DNA from: Bacillus sp. (in: firmicutes)
GTDB taxonomy: Bacteria; Bacillota; Bacilli; Bacillales; Bacillaceae_J
Reading direction: 5' to 3'
NCBI GenBank assembly: GCA_012842745.1
Contig: DUSF01000005.1
Location: 1 to 45,331 of the forward strand
DNA: 45,331 bases
How positions within the stretch are numbered: position 1 is the first letter of the stretch; every line of letters starts with the position of its first letter. Positions 1 to 9,308 of this stretch are shown piece by piece. Below the pieces are notes generated by a model. It was not told the origin of the DNA. It did not search any database and was given only the letters and a program-made list of their open reading frames with translations. A program made the translations under genes and the position numbers.

Positions 1-6
1 ATAATG

Positions 7-123
<117 letters not shown>

Positions 124-133
124 ATATTAAAAG

Positions 134-160
134 GAGTAGCAGAAATGCTGCTCTTTTTTG
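134..160 (+). terminator. rRNA operon terminator
   Basis: GAGTAGCA (134-141), a GAAA loop and TGCTGCTC (146-153) form an 8-bp stem with one G-T pair, followed by six T. It lies directly behind the 5S gene, as expected for the factor-independent terminator of the rRNA operon. Confidence 0.9.
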
Positions 161-312
161 TGTTGAAGTCAGTGTAATAAAGCAAATTTCACAAAAAACT
201 TTCAATTACTTTTGCATGAATAGCTTTTTCCATAAATAGAATAAAAAATACAAGCCTATATTTTGTATTTTTTTTAAAAGAGCAAGCTCGCCTATATCCG
301 CCTATACTTTTT

Positions 313-340
313 TTGCATAAAATATTGTTAATAATACTAA
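313..340 (+). promoter_or_regulatory. possible promoter of the MgtC-like gene
   Basis: TTGCAT (313-318) and TACTAA (335-340) are separated by 16 bases and lie in an AT-rich leader in front of the gene at 404. The -10 match is weak, so this is a candidate only. GCCTATA repeats lie just upstream (254-306). Confidence 0.3.
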
Positions 341-403
341 CAAGGAAAAAAACATGCCTATTACGAATTATATAGGTAGACATGGAAATAAGGGGGGCTT
401 ACG

Positions 404-1102
404 ATGGAGCAAATTTTGGGTGAGCATTTTTGGGTAATGTCCTTTAGAATTTTTATATCCGCATTGTTGTGTGGGGTTATTGGTTTTGAACGTGAAGTAA
501 AAAAACAACCGGCTGGTTTTCGAACCCACTTATTAGTTGGTGTGGGTTCTTGTTTAATGATGCTTCTTTCTTTATATGGATTTGAAGATTATATCGATAA
601 TAATAGGAATATTAGGTTTGATCCGGCGAGGATTCCTTCTTACGTTATTAGTGGTATTGGTTTTCTTGGTACTGGAACAATTTTAGTTAAAGGTGCGACA
701 ATTCGCGGATTAACAACTGCTGCATCAATATGGATTGTTGCTGGTATTGGCTTGATAGTAGGAGTTGGTATGTTCGCTCCAGCTGTTTTGACGACAATTG
801 TTGTTTTATTAAGTTTAATCTTTTTGAATAAATTTGAGAGAAGAATGTTCCCAACCGGTACATCCCAGCTACTAAATATCGTAATGGACAAGGATTGTAA
901 TAAGTTAAACGAAGTATTAAGAGTATTAGAAAAAGAAGAAATCGCGTTTCAAGGTATTTCTATAAAAACAGTAAAAGGCGAAAAGGGAGAAGCTGACAAA
1001 AAGAAAATAACAATTCAAGTTAATATGGAAAATGATCCATCAATCCTTGCAGAACTTCAAGATAAAATATCAAGGCTAGAGTTTGTCCATCAAACGTTTT
1101 GA
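404..1102 (+). CDS. MgtC/SapB family membrane protein
   Basis: This 232-residue membrane protein belongs to the MgtC/SapB family (B. subtilis YhiD type), whose members are linked to growth at low magnesium and to control of ATP synthase in some pathogens; its exact role here is unknown. Family motifs are visible: GFEREVKKQPAGFRTH near the N terminus, SGIGFLGTGTILVKG in the middle and RGLTTAAS at about residues 100-107. There are about five hydrophobic segments before residue 143, then a soluble C-terminal domain of about 90 residues. The ATG at 404 follows AGGGGGG (391-397) at good spacing. It stands alone between the rRNA operon and ctsR, a place where B. subtilis has no such gene as I recall. 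Confidence 0.88.
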   Translation: MEQILGEHFWVMSFRIFISALLCGVIGFEREVKKQPAGFRTHLLVGVGSCLMMLLSLYGFEDYIDNNRNIRFDPARIPSYVISGIGFLGTGTILVKGATIRGLTTAASIWIVAGIGLIVGVGMFAPAVLTTIVVLLSLIFLNKFERRMFPTGTSQLLNIVMDKDCNKLNEVLRVLEKEEIAFQGISIKTVKGEKGEADKKKITIQVNMENDPSILAELQDKISRLEFVHQTF

Positions 1103-1136
1103 GATTAACTGTTGTTTATCAAATATGTTAATTGCA

Positions 1137-1162
1137 GTTTGTCTAACTGGAAAATTGGGAAT
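1137..1162 (+). promoter_or_regulatory. SigB-type promoter for ctsR operon
   Basis: GTTTGT (1137-1142), a 14-base spacer and GGGAAT (1157-1162) resemble the general-stress sigma-B consensus (GTTTAA and GGGWAW). In B. subtilis the clpC operon is known to be read from both a SigB and a SigA promoter, and the order here, SigB-like upstream of SigA-like, is the same. The assignment is inferred from motif and position. Confidence 0.5.
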
Positions 1163-1193
1163 GATACTACTGATTCTAAATAAATCTATTTTG

Positions 1194-1223
1194 TTGAAAA
1201 GTATCGTTCTAAAACTATATAAT
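1194..1223 (+). promoter_or_regulatory. SigA promoter for ctsR operon
   Basis: TTGAAA (1194-1199) and a consensus TATAAT (1218-1223) are 18 bases apart. Transcription would start just before or within the CtsR operator at 1232-1248, so bound CtsR would block it. Confidence 0.7.
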
Positions 1224-1231
1224 ATATACAT

Positions 1232-1248
1232 GGTCAAAGAAAGTCAAA
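1232..1248 (+). promoter_or_regulatory. CtsR operator
   Basis: GGTCAAA (1232-1238) and AGTCAAA (1242-1248) form the tandem heptad repeat separated by three bases that is the known CtsR binding site (RGTCAAANNNRGTCAAA). It lies between the SigA -10 box and the ctsR start, which indicates autoregulation of the operon and derepression on heat shock. Confidence 0.93.
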
Positions 1249-1271
1249 GTCAGGAGAAAGGGGAGGGATTG

Positions 1272-1733
1272 ATGCGAAATATTTCTGATATTATAGAGGA
1301 ATATTTAAAGAAGGTTTTACATGTTAGCGAAGAAAATATTGTTGAAATTAAAAGAAATGAAATAGCAGAAAAATTTCAATGTGTCCCTTCACAAATAAAT
1401 TATGTTATCAATACCCGTTTCACAATTGAAAAGGGGTATATTGTGGAAAGTAAAAGGGGTGGTGGGGGATATATTCGAATTATTAAAGTCGAAACAGATG
1501 ACCATGCCGAATTAATTGATCAAATGCTTGAATTAATCCCAATTCGTATTTCACAATCTACTGCTGATATTCTTGTTGAACGGTTACTCGAAGAAAAGGC
1601 AATTTCCCAAAGGGAAGCTAAATTACTATTAAGTGCTATTGACCGTAATGTCTTGTTAATCGATTTACCTGTTAGAGATGAGCTTCGGTCGAAAATACTG
1701 AAGTCAATGCTCTTTACTTTAAAATATAAGTAA
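1272..1733 (+). CDS. ctsR: CtsR, class III stress gene repressor
   Basis: CtsR is a dimeric DNA-binding repressor of clp genes. It is inactivated by heat, and its fate is tied to McsB and ClpC. The 153-residue protein begins MRNISDIIEEYLKK. It holds the winged helix-turn-helix region with IKRNEIAEKFQCVPSQIN and the glycine-rich wing SKRGGGGYIRI (about residues 62-72), which contacts DNA and senses heat in known CtsR. The C-terminal part, with EKAISQREAKLLLSAIDR, matches the dimer domain. ATG 1272 is chosen because the reading frame upstream covers the promoter and operator. A TTG at 1269 is an alternative. It is the first gene of its own regulon operon. Confidence 0.96.
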   Translation: MRNISDIIEEYLKKVLHVSEENIVEIKRNEIAEKFQCVPSQINYVINTRFTIEKGYIVESKRGGGGYIRIIKVETDDHAELIDQMLELIPIRISQSTADILVERLLEEKAISQREAKLLLSAIDRNVLLIDLPVRDELRSKILKSMLFTLKYK

Positions 1734-1786
1734 TTTCAATATAGAATAAAATTTTGAAAATTTGCAATCGAGGGAGAGGTGTTATT

Positions 1787-2332
1787 ATGGAATGCCAGGA
1801 ATGTCACCAAAATCCCGCATCGCTTCATTTTACGAAGATTGTTAATGGGAAAAAGACGGAAACACATCTTTGTGAGCAATGCGCAAGGGAAAAAGGTGAA
1901 ATCATGTCAGCAGCAGGAGGGTTCTCAATCAGCAATCTCCTTTCTGGCTTATTAAACTTAGACTATTCAATTGCAACAAATCCAAATTCGAATCCATTTG
2001 TAAATTTAGATACGGCCCAATGTAAGCAGTGTGGTATGACCTTTCAGCAATTTTCCAAAATGGGGAGATTCGGATGCTCAAATTGTTATGAAACATTTAG
2101 CTCAAAAATTGATCCGATTTTAAGAAGAGTTCATAGTGGTAATACAACACATGTTGGAAAAATTCCGAAGCGAATCGGCGGCAACCTTCATTTAGCGAAA
2201 GAAATTGCCGCGTTGAAAGAACAATTACAAATATCAATCCAACATGAAGAATTTGAAAAGGCAGCTGAATTAAGAGATCAAATCCGCTCCATAGAGCAGC
2301 ACTTAAGTGAGCATGGAGAGGGGGAGCATTAA
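1787..2332 (+). CDS. mcsA: McsA, zinc-binding activator of McsB
   Basis: McsA stimulates the arginine kinase McsB and helps control CtsR and ClpC. The 181-residue protein has zinc-type cysteine pairs: C3-x2-C6 and C29-x2-C32 at the N terminus, then CKQCG and CSNC in the middle. The C-terminal end has a UvrB/UvrC-type motif (HEEFEKAAELRDQI), the same kind found in ClpC. ATG 1787 is preferred over an upstream in-frame ATG at 1754 because it follows GGGAGAGG (1772-1779) and gives the usual MxCQECH start. The mcsB start codon follows the stop after three bases, which suggests translational coupling. Confidence 0.95.
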   Translation: MECQECHQNPASLHFTKIVNGKKTETHLCEQCAREKGEIMSAAGGFSISNLLSGLLNLDYSIATNPNSNPFVNLDTAQCKQCGMTFQQFSKMGRFGCSNCYETFSSKIDPILRRVHSGNTTHVGKIPKRIGGNLHLAKEIAALKEQLQISIQHEEFEKAAELRDQIRSIEQHLSEHGEGEH

Positions 2333-2335
2333 TCG

Positions 2336-3415
2336 ATGTCATTAAACCGTTTTATCAGTCAGGCATTAAGCCCATGGATGAGTGTGGAAGGCCCTGATAG
2401 TGATATTGTTCTTAGTAGTAGAATTCGTTTAGCACGGAACCTTAAAGATGTTGTTTTCCCAAGCTTAGCTTCGGGAGAGGAATTGGATCGGGTCATTCAA
2501 TTACTTAATGATTCGATTGCGAAACATAGTTTTGGGAATATTGGTAATTTTGAACTAATAAAGATGGATGGACTGGAGTTTATTGATAAGCGCGTACTAG
2601 TTGAGAAACATTTAATAAGCCCTCACCTTGTGGAAAATTCTGAACATGGTGCGGTAATTTTATCAGAAAATGAAGAAGTTAGCATCATGGTAAACGAGGA
2701 GGATCATGTAAGGATTCAATGCTTATTTCCGGGCTTACAGTTATCACAGGCGCTTCAAGTTGCCAATGAGATTGATGATTGGATTGAAGAAGGCATCGAT
2801 TTTGCGTTTGATGAAAAAAGAGGTTATTTAACGAGCTGTCCAACCAATGTTGGTACAGGGTTAAGAGCATCAGTCATGATGCATTTACCTGCTCTTATTT
2901 TAACGAATCAAATGAATAAAATCATCCCAGCAATCAATCAATTAGGTTTTGTTGTAAGAGGAATTTACGGTGAGGGCAGCCAAGCTCAAGGAAATATATT
3001 TCAAATATCGAACCAAATGACTTTAGGAATGTCAGAGCTAGATATTGTTAAGGATTTGGAGAGTGTCGTCGCGCAAGTAATCGCTCAGGAACGCACAGCG
3101 CGAGAGATGTTCCTAAAAAATTCTCCAATTCAGCTAGAAGATAAGGTTTGGCGTTCCTATGGTAAATTAGCACATAGCCGCATCATTACATCTAGCGAAG
3201 CCTCCCAGTGTCTATCAGATGTAAGGCTTGGCATTGACTTAGGATTTATTAAAAATGTATCAAGATCCATTTTAAGTGAATTAATGATTTTAACACAGCC
3301 AGGTTTTTTACAAAGATTTGCAGGAAAAAAACTAACGCCTGAAGAAAGAGATGTTAGGAGAGCAACTCTAATCAGAGAACGATTACAATTAGAAAAAGAT
3401 TCGATGGGAGAGTGA
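2336..3415 (+). CDS. mcsB: McsB protein arginine kinase
   Basis: McsB phosphorylates arginine residues on proteins, marking them for ClpC-ClpP degradation, and inactivates CtsR. The 359 residues match the phosphagen kinase-like fold without the usual N-terminal domain. Visible landmarks are SSRIRLARN (27-35), [29 protein letters not shown], and [12 protein letters not shown] beginning at residue 168. The C-terminal domain contains [12 protein letters not shown] and ends [14 protein letters not shown]. Length agrees with the roughly 360-residue family size. It lies between mcsA and clpC, the standard operon order. No unusual residue was noticed. Confidence 0.96.
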   Translation: MSLNRFISQALSPWMSVEGPDSDIVLSSRIRLARNLKDVVFPSLASGEELDRVIQLLNDSIAKHSFGNIGNFELIKMDGLEFIDKRVLVEKHLISPHLVENSEHGAVILSENEEVSIMVNEEDHVRIQCLFPGLQLSQALQVANEIDDWIEEGIDFAFDEKRGYLTSCPTNVGTGLRASVMMHLPALILTNQMNKIIPAINQLGFVVRGIYGEGSQAQGNIFQISNQMTLGMSELDIVKDLESVVAQVIAQERTAREMFLKNSPIQLEDKVWRSYGKLAHSRIITSSEASQCLSDVRLGIDLGFIKNVSRSILSELMILTQPGFLQRFAGKKLTPEERDVRRATLIRERLQLEKDSMGE

Positions 3416-3420
3416 TCTAA

Positions 3421-5844
3421 ATGATGTTTGGAAGATTCACAGAACGTGCACAAAAAGTATTAGCATTAGCGCAAGAAGAAGCAGTTCGTTTAGGACATAG
3501 CAATATCGGGACTGAGCATATTTTATTAGGTCTAATTCGGGAAGGTGAAGGGATTGCGGCAAAAGCTCTTATCGCCCTCAATCTTGGCCCTGAAAAAATT
3601 CAAGAAGAAGTAGAGGGCTTGATTGGTAGAGGAGATGAAGTGAGTCAAACGATTCATTATACACCAAGAGCCAAAAAGGTGATTGAGCTGTCAATGGATG
3701 AGGCTAGAAAGCTTGGTCATTCCTATGTTGGCACCGAGCATATTTTGCTTGGTCTAATCCGTGAAGGGGAAGGCGTTGCAGCACGAGTATTAAATAATCT
3801 TGGGGTAAGTTTGAACAAAGCACGCCAACAAGTTTTACAGCTCCTTGGTTCAAATGAGTCTACCTCCAGCGGTCATTCAAGTGGGGCAGTAGTAAACGCT
3901 AATACACCGACATTGGATAGTTTGGCACGTGATTTAACGCAAATTGCCCGTGAAGGAAGCTTAGACCCTGTGATTGGGCGAGGCAAAGAAATTCAACGTG
4001 TAATAGAGGTGTTAAGCCGTCGTACGAAAAATAATCCAGTCTTAATCGGTGAGCCTGGTGTAGGTAAAACTGCTATTGCTGAGGGTCTTGCCCAGCAAAT
4101 TGTGCAAAATGAAGTTCCTGAGATTCTTCGTAATAAGCGCGTGATGACATTAGATATGGGGACTGTTGTTGCTGGTACAAAATATCGTGGTGAATTTGAA
4201 GACCGTCTCAAAAAGGTAATGGACGAAATACGCCAAGCTGGTAATATTATTCTGTTCATTGATGAATTGCATACGTTAATTGGTGCGGGCGGGGCGGAAG
4301 GTGCGATTGATGCTTCCAACATTTTGAAACCATCACTCGCGCGTGGTGAGTTGCAATGTATCGGAGCAACAACGCTAGATGAATATCGTAAATATATTGA
4401 AAAAGACGCTGCTCTTGAGCGCCGATTCCAACCAATCCAAGTTGGGGAGCCAACAAAGGAAGAAACGATTTTAATTTTACATGGACTACGAGATCGTTAT
4501 GAAGCCCATCACCGGGTAACGATTACAGATGAAGCAATTGAGGAAGCTGTTAAGCTGTCAGATCGCTATATTTCGGATCGTTTTCTTCCAGATAAAGCGA
4601 TTGACCTTATAGATGAGGCAGCTGCCAAGGTCCGCCTTCGTTCCTATACTGCTCCGCCGAACTTAAAAGAGCTTGAGCAAAAATTAGAGGAAATAAGAAA
4701 AGAAAAAGATGCAGCGGTTCAAAGTCAGGAGTTTGAAAAAGCTGCTTCATTAAGAGATACCGAACAGCGTCTCCGTGAAGATGTAGAAAAAACAAAGAAA
4801 GAATGGAAAGAAAAGCAAGGGAAAGAAAATTCCGAAGTTACTACTGAGGACATTGCTTTAGTAGTGTCAGCATGGACGGGAGTCCCTGTCTCAAAATTAG
4901 CGCAAGCCGAAACAGACCGCTTATTGAATATGGAAAGCATCCTTCATTCTCGTGTTATCGGTCAAGAAGAAGCTGTTAAAGCGATTGCCAAAGCCATTCG
5001 TAGAGCACGTGCAGGCTTGAAAGATCCTAAGCGCCCAATTGGCTCATTTATTTTCCTGGGACCTACTGGAGTAGGTAAAACAGAATTAGCGCGGGCACTT
5101 GCAGAAGCAATGTTCGGTGATGAAGACGCGCTCGTCCGTATAGATATGTCAGAATATATGGAGAAGCATACGACTTCTCGTTTAGTTGGTTCGCCTCCTG
5201 GATATGTAGGTCATGAAGAAGGTGGTCAATTAACGGAAAAGGTTCGCCGTAAACCATATTCAGTTATTTTATTAGATGAGATTGAAAAGGCTCACCCAGA
5301 AGTATTTAATATTCTTCTTCAAGTATTAGAGGATGGTCGTTTAACAGACTCAAAAGGGCGTACAGTCGACTTCCGCAATACAATTGTCATCATGACATCA
5401 AATGTTGGGGCAAGTGAATTGAAGCGCAATAAGTATGTTGGCTTTAATGTGCAGGAAGGTCAAGAGTATAAGGACATGAAGTCAAAGGTAATGGATGCAT
5501 TGAAAAAAGCGTTCCGTCCTGAATTTTTAAATCGAATTGATGAAATTATTGTCTTCCACTCATTAGAGAGACAGCATATTAACGAAATTGTTACGTTAAT
5601 GGCTAATGAATTAACAAGACGATTAAAAGAGCAAGAGATTGAGTTTGAATTAACAGAGGCAGCTAAGGAAAAAATTGCTAAAGAAGGCTTTGACCCTGAA
5701 TATGGTGCAAGACCATTAAGACGTGCATTGCAAAAGCAGGTTGAGGACCGCTTATCTGAAGAATTATTAAAAGGAACAGTTCAAAAAGGGCAAAAGGTTA
5801 CGATAGATGTAGAAAACGATGACTATGTAGTAAAAACGATGTAA
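3421..5844 (+). CDS. clpC: ClpC, AAA+ unfoldase of the ClpCP protease
   Basis: ClpC unfolds proteins, including arginine-phosphorylated ones, and feeds them to ClpP. The 807-residue protein has two N-terminal Clp repeats (each with [15 protein letters not shown]). The first AAA+ domain has Walker A GEPGVGKT at 210-217, and a middle coiled-coil domain with a UVR-like motif lies near 418-455. The second AAA+ domain has Walker A GPTGVGKT at 547-554. A Clp C-terminal domain follows, ending near [21 protein letters not shown]. Two ATG codons stand at 3421 and 3424; either could be the start. Five bases separate it from mcsB, and a terminator follows at 5858. Confidence 0.97.
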   Translation: MMFGRFTERAQKVLALAQEEAVRLGHSNIGTEHILLGLIREGEGIAAKALIALNLGPEKIQEEVEGLIGRGDEVSQTIHYTPRAKKVIELSMDEARKLGHSYVGTEHILLGLIREGEGVAARVLNNLGVSLNKARQQVLQLLGSNESTSSGHSSGAVVNANTPTLDSLARDLTQIAREGSLDPVIGRGKEIQRVIEVLSRRTKNNPVLIGEPGVGKTAIAEGLAQQIVQNEVPEILRNKRVMTLDMGTVVAGTKYRGEFEDRLKKVMDEIRQAGNIILFIDELHTLIGAGGAEGAIDASNILKPSLARGELQCIGATTLDEYRKYIEKDAALERRFQPIQVGEPTKEETILILHGLRDRYEAHHRVTITDEAIEEAVKLSDRYISDRFLPDKAIDLIDEAAAKVRLRSYTAPPNLKELEQKLEEIRKEKDAAVQSQEFEKAASLRDTEQRLREDVEKTKKEWKEKQGKENSEVTTEDIALVVSAWTGVPVSKLAQAETDRLLNMESILHSRVIGQEEAVKAIAKAIRRARAGLKDPKRPIGSFIFLGPTGVGKTELARALAEAMFGDEDALVRIDMSEYMEKHTTSRLVGSPPGYVGHEEGGQLTEKVRRKPYSVILLDEIEKAHPEVFNILLQVLEDGRLTDSKGRTVDFRNTIVIMTSNVGASELKRNKYVGFNVQEGQEYKDMKSKVMDALKKAFRPEFLNRIDEIIVFHSLERQHINEIVTLMANELTRRLKEQEIEFELTEAAKEKIAKEGFDPEYGARPLRRALQKQVEDRLSEELLKGTVQKGQKVTIDVENDDYVVKTM

Positions 5845-5857
5845 CTAAGTATGAAGT

Positions 5858-5891
5858 GAAGGACGCAAATAGCGTCCTTCCTTTCTTTTTA
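5858..5891 (+). terminator. terminator of the ctsR-clpC operon
   Basis: GAAGGACGC (5858-5866) and GCGTCCTTC (5872-5880) form a perfect 9-bp stem with a 5-base loop, followed by CTTTCTTTTT. It should end most transcripts from the ctsR promoters before radA. Confidence 0.88.
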
Positions 5892-5906
5892 TTACAATCT
5901 TACTTA

Positions 5907-5915
5907 TGGTATCAT
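5907..5915 (+). promoter_or_regulatory. possible extended -10 promoter of radA
   Basis: TGGTATCAT (5907-5915) fits an extended -10 element, with only a poor -35 match (TTTTAT near 5887). A promoter is expected here because a strong terminator precedes radA. Treat as tentative. Confidence 0.35.
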
Positions 5916-5960
5916 AAATAGTAGAAATATGAGGTAACTTTCTAAGAGAGGATTTTTTCC

Positions 5961-7340
5961 ATGTCTAAGAAAAAAACGAAATTTTGCTGTCAATCATGTG
6001 GATATGAAACACCAAGATGGATGGGTAAATGTCCAGGATGTAACGAATGGAACACAATGGTAGAGGAAATGGAGATTACGAAACCATCTAGACGCCAATC
6101 ATTTATTACCTCTTCACAATCTGTAGCAGGGGCAAATAAACCACAAATCATTACATCCATCCAATCCGTAAGCGAACCAAGAATTCATACAGATTATAAA
6201 GAAATGGACAGAGTATTAGGTGGGGGTATTGTTCCAGGTTCGCTCGTATTAATCGGCGGAGACCCCGGAATTGGGAAATCGACGCTTCTTTTGCAAATTA
6301 CGTCTCAGCTTGCGAATAGCAATTATAAAGTTTTATATATTTCAGGTGAAGAATCTGTTCGTCAGACGAAACTTCGGGCAGACCGTTTACGTATAACAAG
6401 TGATAATATTTTTGTTTTATCGGAAACAGATTTAGCATTTATCGAAAAAGCGACTGATGAGCTAAATCCAACTTTTGTTGTTATTGACTCAATTCAAACG
6501 GTATACCATCCCGAGATTCAGTCTGCCCCAGGTAGCGTATCACAAGTAAGGGAATGTACATCTCATTTTATGCGAATCGCAAAAACAAAGGGGATTGCCA
6601 TCTTCTTAGTCGGTCATGTCACTAAGGAAGGTTCGATTGCTGGACCGCGGTTGCTTGAACATATGGTTGACGCTGTTTTGTATTTTGAAGGGGAGCGCCA
6701 TCATACTTACCGAATTTTAAGAGCAGTCAAAAATCGCTTCGGCTCAACAAATGAAATGGGAATTTTTGAAATGAAGGAGGATGGCTTAAAGGAAGTTTTA
6801 AATCCGTCAGAAATATTTTTGGAGGAACGAGCTGAAGGGGCAGCGGGCTCAATTGTCGTCGCTTCAATGGAAGGGACACGCCCCGTGTTAGTTGAAATTC
6901 AAGCGTTAATTGCGCCGACAAGCTTTGGAAACCCACGGAGAATGGCAACTGGCATTGACCATAACCGCGTGTCACTGATTATGGCTGTTTTAGAAAAAAG
7001 GGTTGGCTTTTTGTTAGGTGCTTATGATGCCTATTTGAAAGTGGCCGGCGGCATTAAGCTGGATGAACCAGCAATTGATCTCGGGATAGCCGTAAGCATC
7101 GCTTCAAGTTTCCGTGACCAGCCTTCTAACCCGACAGATGTCGTGTTTGGTGAAGTTGGGTTGACGGGAGAAATAAGGAGAGTATCAAGAGTGGAGCAGC
7201 GTGTCCAAGAAGCAGCAAAGCTTGGCTTTAAGCGGGTTATTGTTCCTGAAAATAATATCGGGGGTTGGACTGTGCCAAAAGGGATTGAAGTGATCGGTGT
7301 TTCTACAGTTTCACAAGCGTTGGAGTACACGCTAGGATGA
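5961..7340 (+). CDS. radA: RadA, DNA repair and recombination ATPase
   Basis: RadA (Sms) helps process recombination intermediates by driving branch migration. The 459 residues show the three RadA parts. A C4 zinc finger comes first (C10-x2-C13 and C24-x2-C27). The RecA-like ATPase follows with Walker [11 protein letters not shown] at 99-108 and the RadA-specific KNRFGS motif at 257-262. Last is a Lon-protease-like domain with no obvious protease activity. The ATG at 5961 follows GAGAGG. In B. subtilis disA follows directly; here the next gene is yacL, 146 bases downstream. Confidence 0.96.
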   Translation: MSKKKTKFCCQSCGYETPRWMGKCPGCNEWNTMVEEMEITKPSRRQSFITSSQSVAGANKPQIITSIQSVSEPRIHTDYKEMDRVLGGGIVPGSLVLIGGDPGIGKSTLLLQITSQLANSNYKVLYISGEESVRQTKLRADRLRITSDNIFVLSETDLAFIEKATDELNPTFVVIDSIQTVYHPEIQSAPGSVSQVRECTSHFMRIAKTKGIAIFLVGHVTKEGSIAGPRLLEHMVDAVLYFEGERHHTYRILRAVKNRFGSTNEMGIFEMKEDGLKEVLNPSEIFLEERAEGAAGSIVVASMEGTRPVLVEIQALIAPTSFGNPRRMATGIDHNRVSLIMAVLEKRVGFLLGAYDAYLKVAGGIKLDEPAIDLGIAVSIASSFRDQPSNPTDVVFGEVGLTGEIRRVSRVEQRVQEAAKLGFKRVIVPENNIGGWTVPKGIEVIGVSTVSQALEYTLG

Positions 7341-7371
7341 ATATGCAATTTTTAGTAATCGGCCTACAAAA

Positions 7372-7399
7372 TTGATATTTATAGTCCGTTCAATATAAA
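7372..7399 (+). promoter_or_regulatory. probable promoter of yacL
   Basis: TTGATA (7372-7377) and TATAAA (7394-7399) are separated by 16 bases in the radA-yacL gap. This would drive yacL and the isp genes. The support is by motif only. Confidence 0.5.
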
Positions 7400-7486
7400 A
7401 TAAGATAGGAAATATTTTTTCAGCTTCAGTGAAGAATATGTTTTTAAAATAGAAAATTAGTTAATAATGTTAAAGGAGGTGAAGGA

Positions 7487-8599
7487 ATGGTTAAAAAAAT
7501 TGTACAATTATTTTTTATTGTCGTTGGTGGAACTTTAGGGTATTTATATTTTCCGCAGCTATTGGAATTACTAAATATCGGTAACATCGGGTGGCTTGCT
7601 TCCCCTTATGCATGTACTGTTTATGGCGCACTTATTTTATTTCTTTCTACATTTTGGTTAACTGATTATATTGTAGGTTTAATACGTAAGATTGAGGAAG
7701 CTTTAGTAAAGGCACCAGCGACAGATATTATGTTTGGTAGTTTGGGACTTATTGTTGGTCTAATTGTAGCTTTTTTAATTATGATTCCTTTAAAAGGTAT
7801 TAAGTTTGAGGTTTTAAGCACGATTATTCCAATTTTTGTAACAGTGTTTCTAGGTTATCTTGGGTTCCAAACAGGGTTTAAAAAACGTGAAGAACTCATT
7901 AATTTATTTTCAATTCCAGCTCGACTAGGGGCAAGGGACAAAAAGAAGTCATCATCTAATGAGGCTGAACAACAAGAGGAATACGTGCCGGGCAAGCTTA
8001 AAATCCTTGATACAAGTGTTATCATCGATGGTCGCATTGCAGATATTTGCCAAACGGGTTTTTTAGAAGGTACGATTGTCATTCCGCAATTTGTTTTGGA
8101 AGAACTGCAACACATCGCTGATTCCTCAGATGCTTTAAAGCGAAATAGAGGTCGACGCGGTTTAGATATTTTGAATAGAATTAGAAAAGAATTAGCAATC
8201 AATGTTGAGATTTATGAAGGCGATTTTGAAGATATACAAGAGGTTGATAGTAAGCTTGTAAAATTAGCAAAAATTACTTCCGGAATCGTCGTCACAAATG
8301 ATTTTAATTTAAACAAAGTTTGTGAGTTGCAAAATGTGGCTGTATTAAATATTAATGATTTGGCGAATGCGGTTAAACCAGTTGTTCTTCCGGGTGAGGA
8401 ATTGAGCGTTCAAGTCATTAAAGACGGCAAAGAGCACAATCAAGGGATTGCCTATCTTGATGATGGAACGATGATTGTTGTTGAGGAAGGTCGGGATTAT
8501 ATCGGTAAGCGTATTGATGTGCTTGTTACAAGTGTATTGCAGACATCTGCAGGCCGTATGATTTTCGCCAAGCCCAAACTTTTAGAAAAGGCGTTATAA
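7487..8599 (+). CDS. yacL: YacL, membrane-anchored PIN/TRAM-domain protein
   Basis: This 370-residue protein has about four N-terminal membrane segments (the first near residues 5-25, the last ending near 125). A cytoplasmic PIN domain starts at DTSVIIDGR (175-183), whose acidic residues resemble PIN-nuclease metal ligands. A C-terminal TRAM domain follows ([22 protein letters not shown]). PIN proteins are usually RNases and TRAM domains bind RNA, so a membrane-bound RNase is plausible, but its substrate is not known to me. AAAGGAGGTGA sits just before ATG 7487. ispD begins within a few bases of its end, so the two are probably cotranscribed. Confidence 0.9.
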   Translation: MVKKIVQLFFIVVGGTLGYLYFPQLLELLNIGNIGWLASPYACTVYGALILFLSTFWLTDYIVGLIRKIEEALVKAPATDIMFGSLGLIVGLIVAFLIMIPLKGIKFEVLSTIIPIFVTVFLGYLGFQTGFKKREELINLFSIPARLGARDKKKSSSNEAEQQEEYVPGKLKILDTSVIIDGRIADICQTGFLEGTIVIPQFVLEELQHIADSSDALKRNRGRRGLDILNRIRKELAINVEIYEGDFEDIQEVDSKLVKLAKITSGIVVTNDFNLNKVCELQNVAVLNINDLANAVKPVVLPGEELSVQVIKDGKEHNQGIAYLDDGTMIVVEEGRDYIGKRIDVLVTSVLQTSAGRMIFAKPKLLEKAL

Positions 8600-8609
8600 G
8601 GTGAACAAA

Positions 8610-9308
8610 ATGGACTATTATGTTGTAATACCTGCGGCTGGGCAAGGCAAAAGAATGAACGCGGGGATGAATAAACAATTCATTAAATTAAATAACATAC
8701 CGGTGATTATTCACACATTAAATGTTTTTGATAAGGATGAAAATTGCCAAGGCATTATTCTTGCTGTTAATGAATATGAAGTGAATATTTTTATAGAACT
8801 TATTCGTGAACATCATATTAAAAAAGTCATTAAAATTGTTAATGGCGGCAAGGAGAGGCAGCATAGTGTTTATAATGGTTTAAAGGCCTTACGAGATCAA
8901 GTTGAAAATACAATAGTATTAATTCATGATGGCGCTAGACCGTTTATCAAAAAAACAACGATTCATAAACTCGTTCGCTGTGCAGCCCGATATGATGGTG
9001 CGGTTGTAGCAGTTCCCGTAAAAGATACAATTAAGGCCGTTCAGAACAACATAGTACAAAAAACAGTGGAGCGTTCAAGCTTGTGGTCGGTGCAAACCCC
9101 ACAAGCTTTTCGTCTGTCTGTTATTTTAGCAGCACATCAAGATGCCGAAAATCACCATTTTCTAGGTACGGATGATTCTAGTCTTGTTGAAAGATTAGGT
9201 AAAAACGTCCATATTGTGATTGGTGATTATGAGAATATTAAACTAACAACACAAGAGGATTTACTTTATGGGGAAGCAATATTAGCTAATAGGGGGAATA
9301 ACGAATGA
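8610..9308 (+). CDS. ispD: IspD, MEP cytidylyltransferase
   Basis: IspD transfers CMP from CTP to 2-C-methyl-D-erythritol 4-phosphate, the third step of the non-mevalonate isoprenoid pathway. The 232 residues start [16 protein letters not shown]; the glycine-rich PAAGQGKRM (8-16) is the nucleotide-binding signature. HDGARPF and VQTPQAFR are further family motifs. ATG 8610 is preferred over GTG 8601 because TAAGGTG (8597-8603) sits at proper distance and the protein then aligns with the B. subtilis start. The last four bases overlap ispF, indicating coupled translation. Confidence 0.94.
   Translation: MDYYVVIPAAGQGKRMNAGMNKQFIKLNNIPVIIHTLNVFDKDENCQGIILAVNEYEVNIFIELIREHHIKKVIKIVNGGKERQHSVYNGLKALRDQVENTIVLIHDGARPFIKKTTIHKLVRCAARYDGAVVAVPVKDTIKAVQNNIVQKTVERSSLWSVQTPQAFRLSVILAAHQDAENHHFLGTDDSSLVERLGKNVHIVIGDYENIKLTTQEDLLYGEAILANRGNNE

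Noticed and set aside
189-383. Open frame on the - strand behind the 5S gene
   Set aside because: It lies in very AT-rich sequence, has low-complexity hydrophobic and lysine content, no ribosome binding site I can see and no family resemblance.
124-403. tRNA genes behind the 5S rRNA
   Set aside because: No TTC-loop motif or cloverleaf-like segment was found; the terminator follows the 5S gene directly.
1083-1271. Upstream extension of the ctsR reading frame
   Set aside because: It covers the promoters and CtsR operator and does not look like CtsR; the family start is at 1272.
3421-5844. Two Walker A sites in clpC as a gene fusion
   Set aside because: Two AAA+ domains are normal for ClpC and the length of 807 residues is typical.
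7341-7486. Decayed remnant of disA
   Set aside because: I looked for DisA-like peptides in the gap in all frames by eye and saw none; the gap looks like plain promoter sequence.
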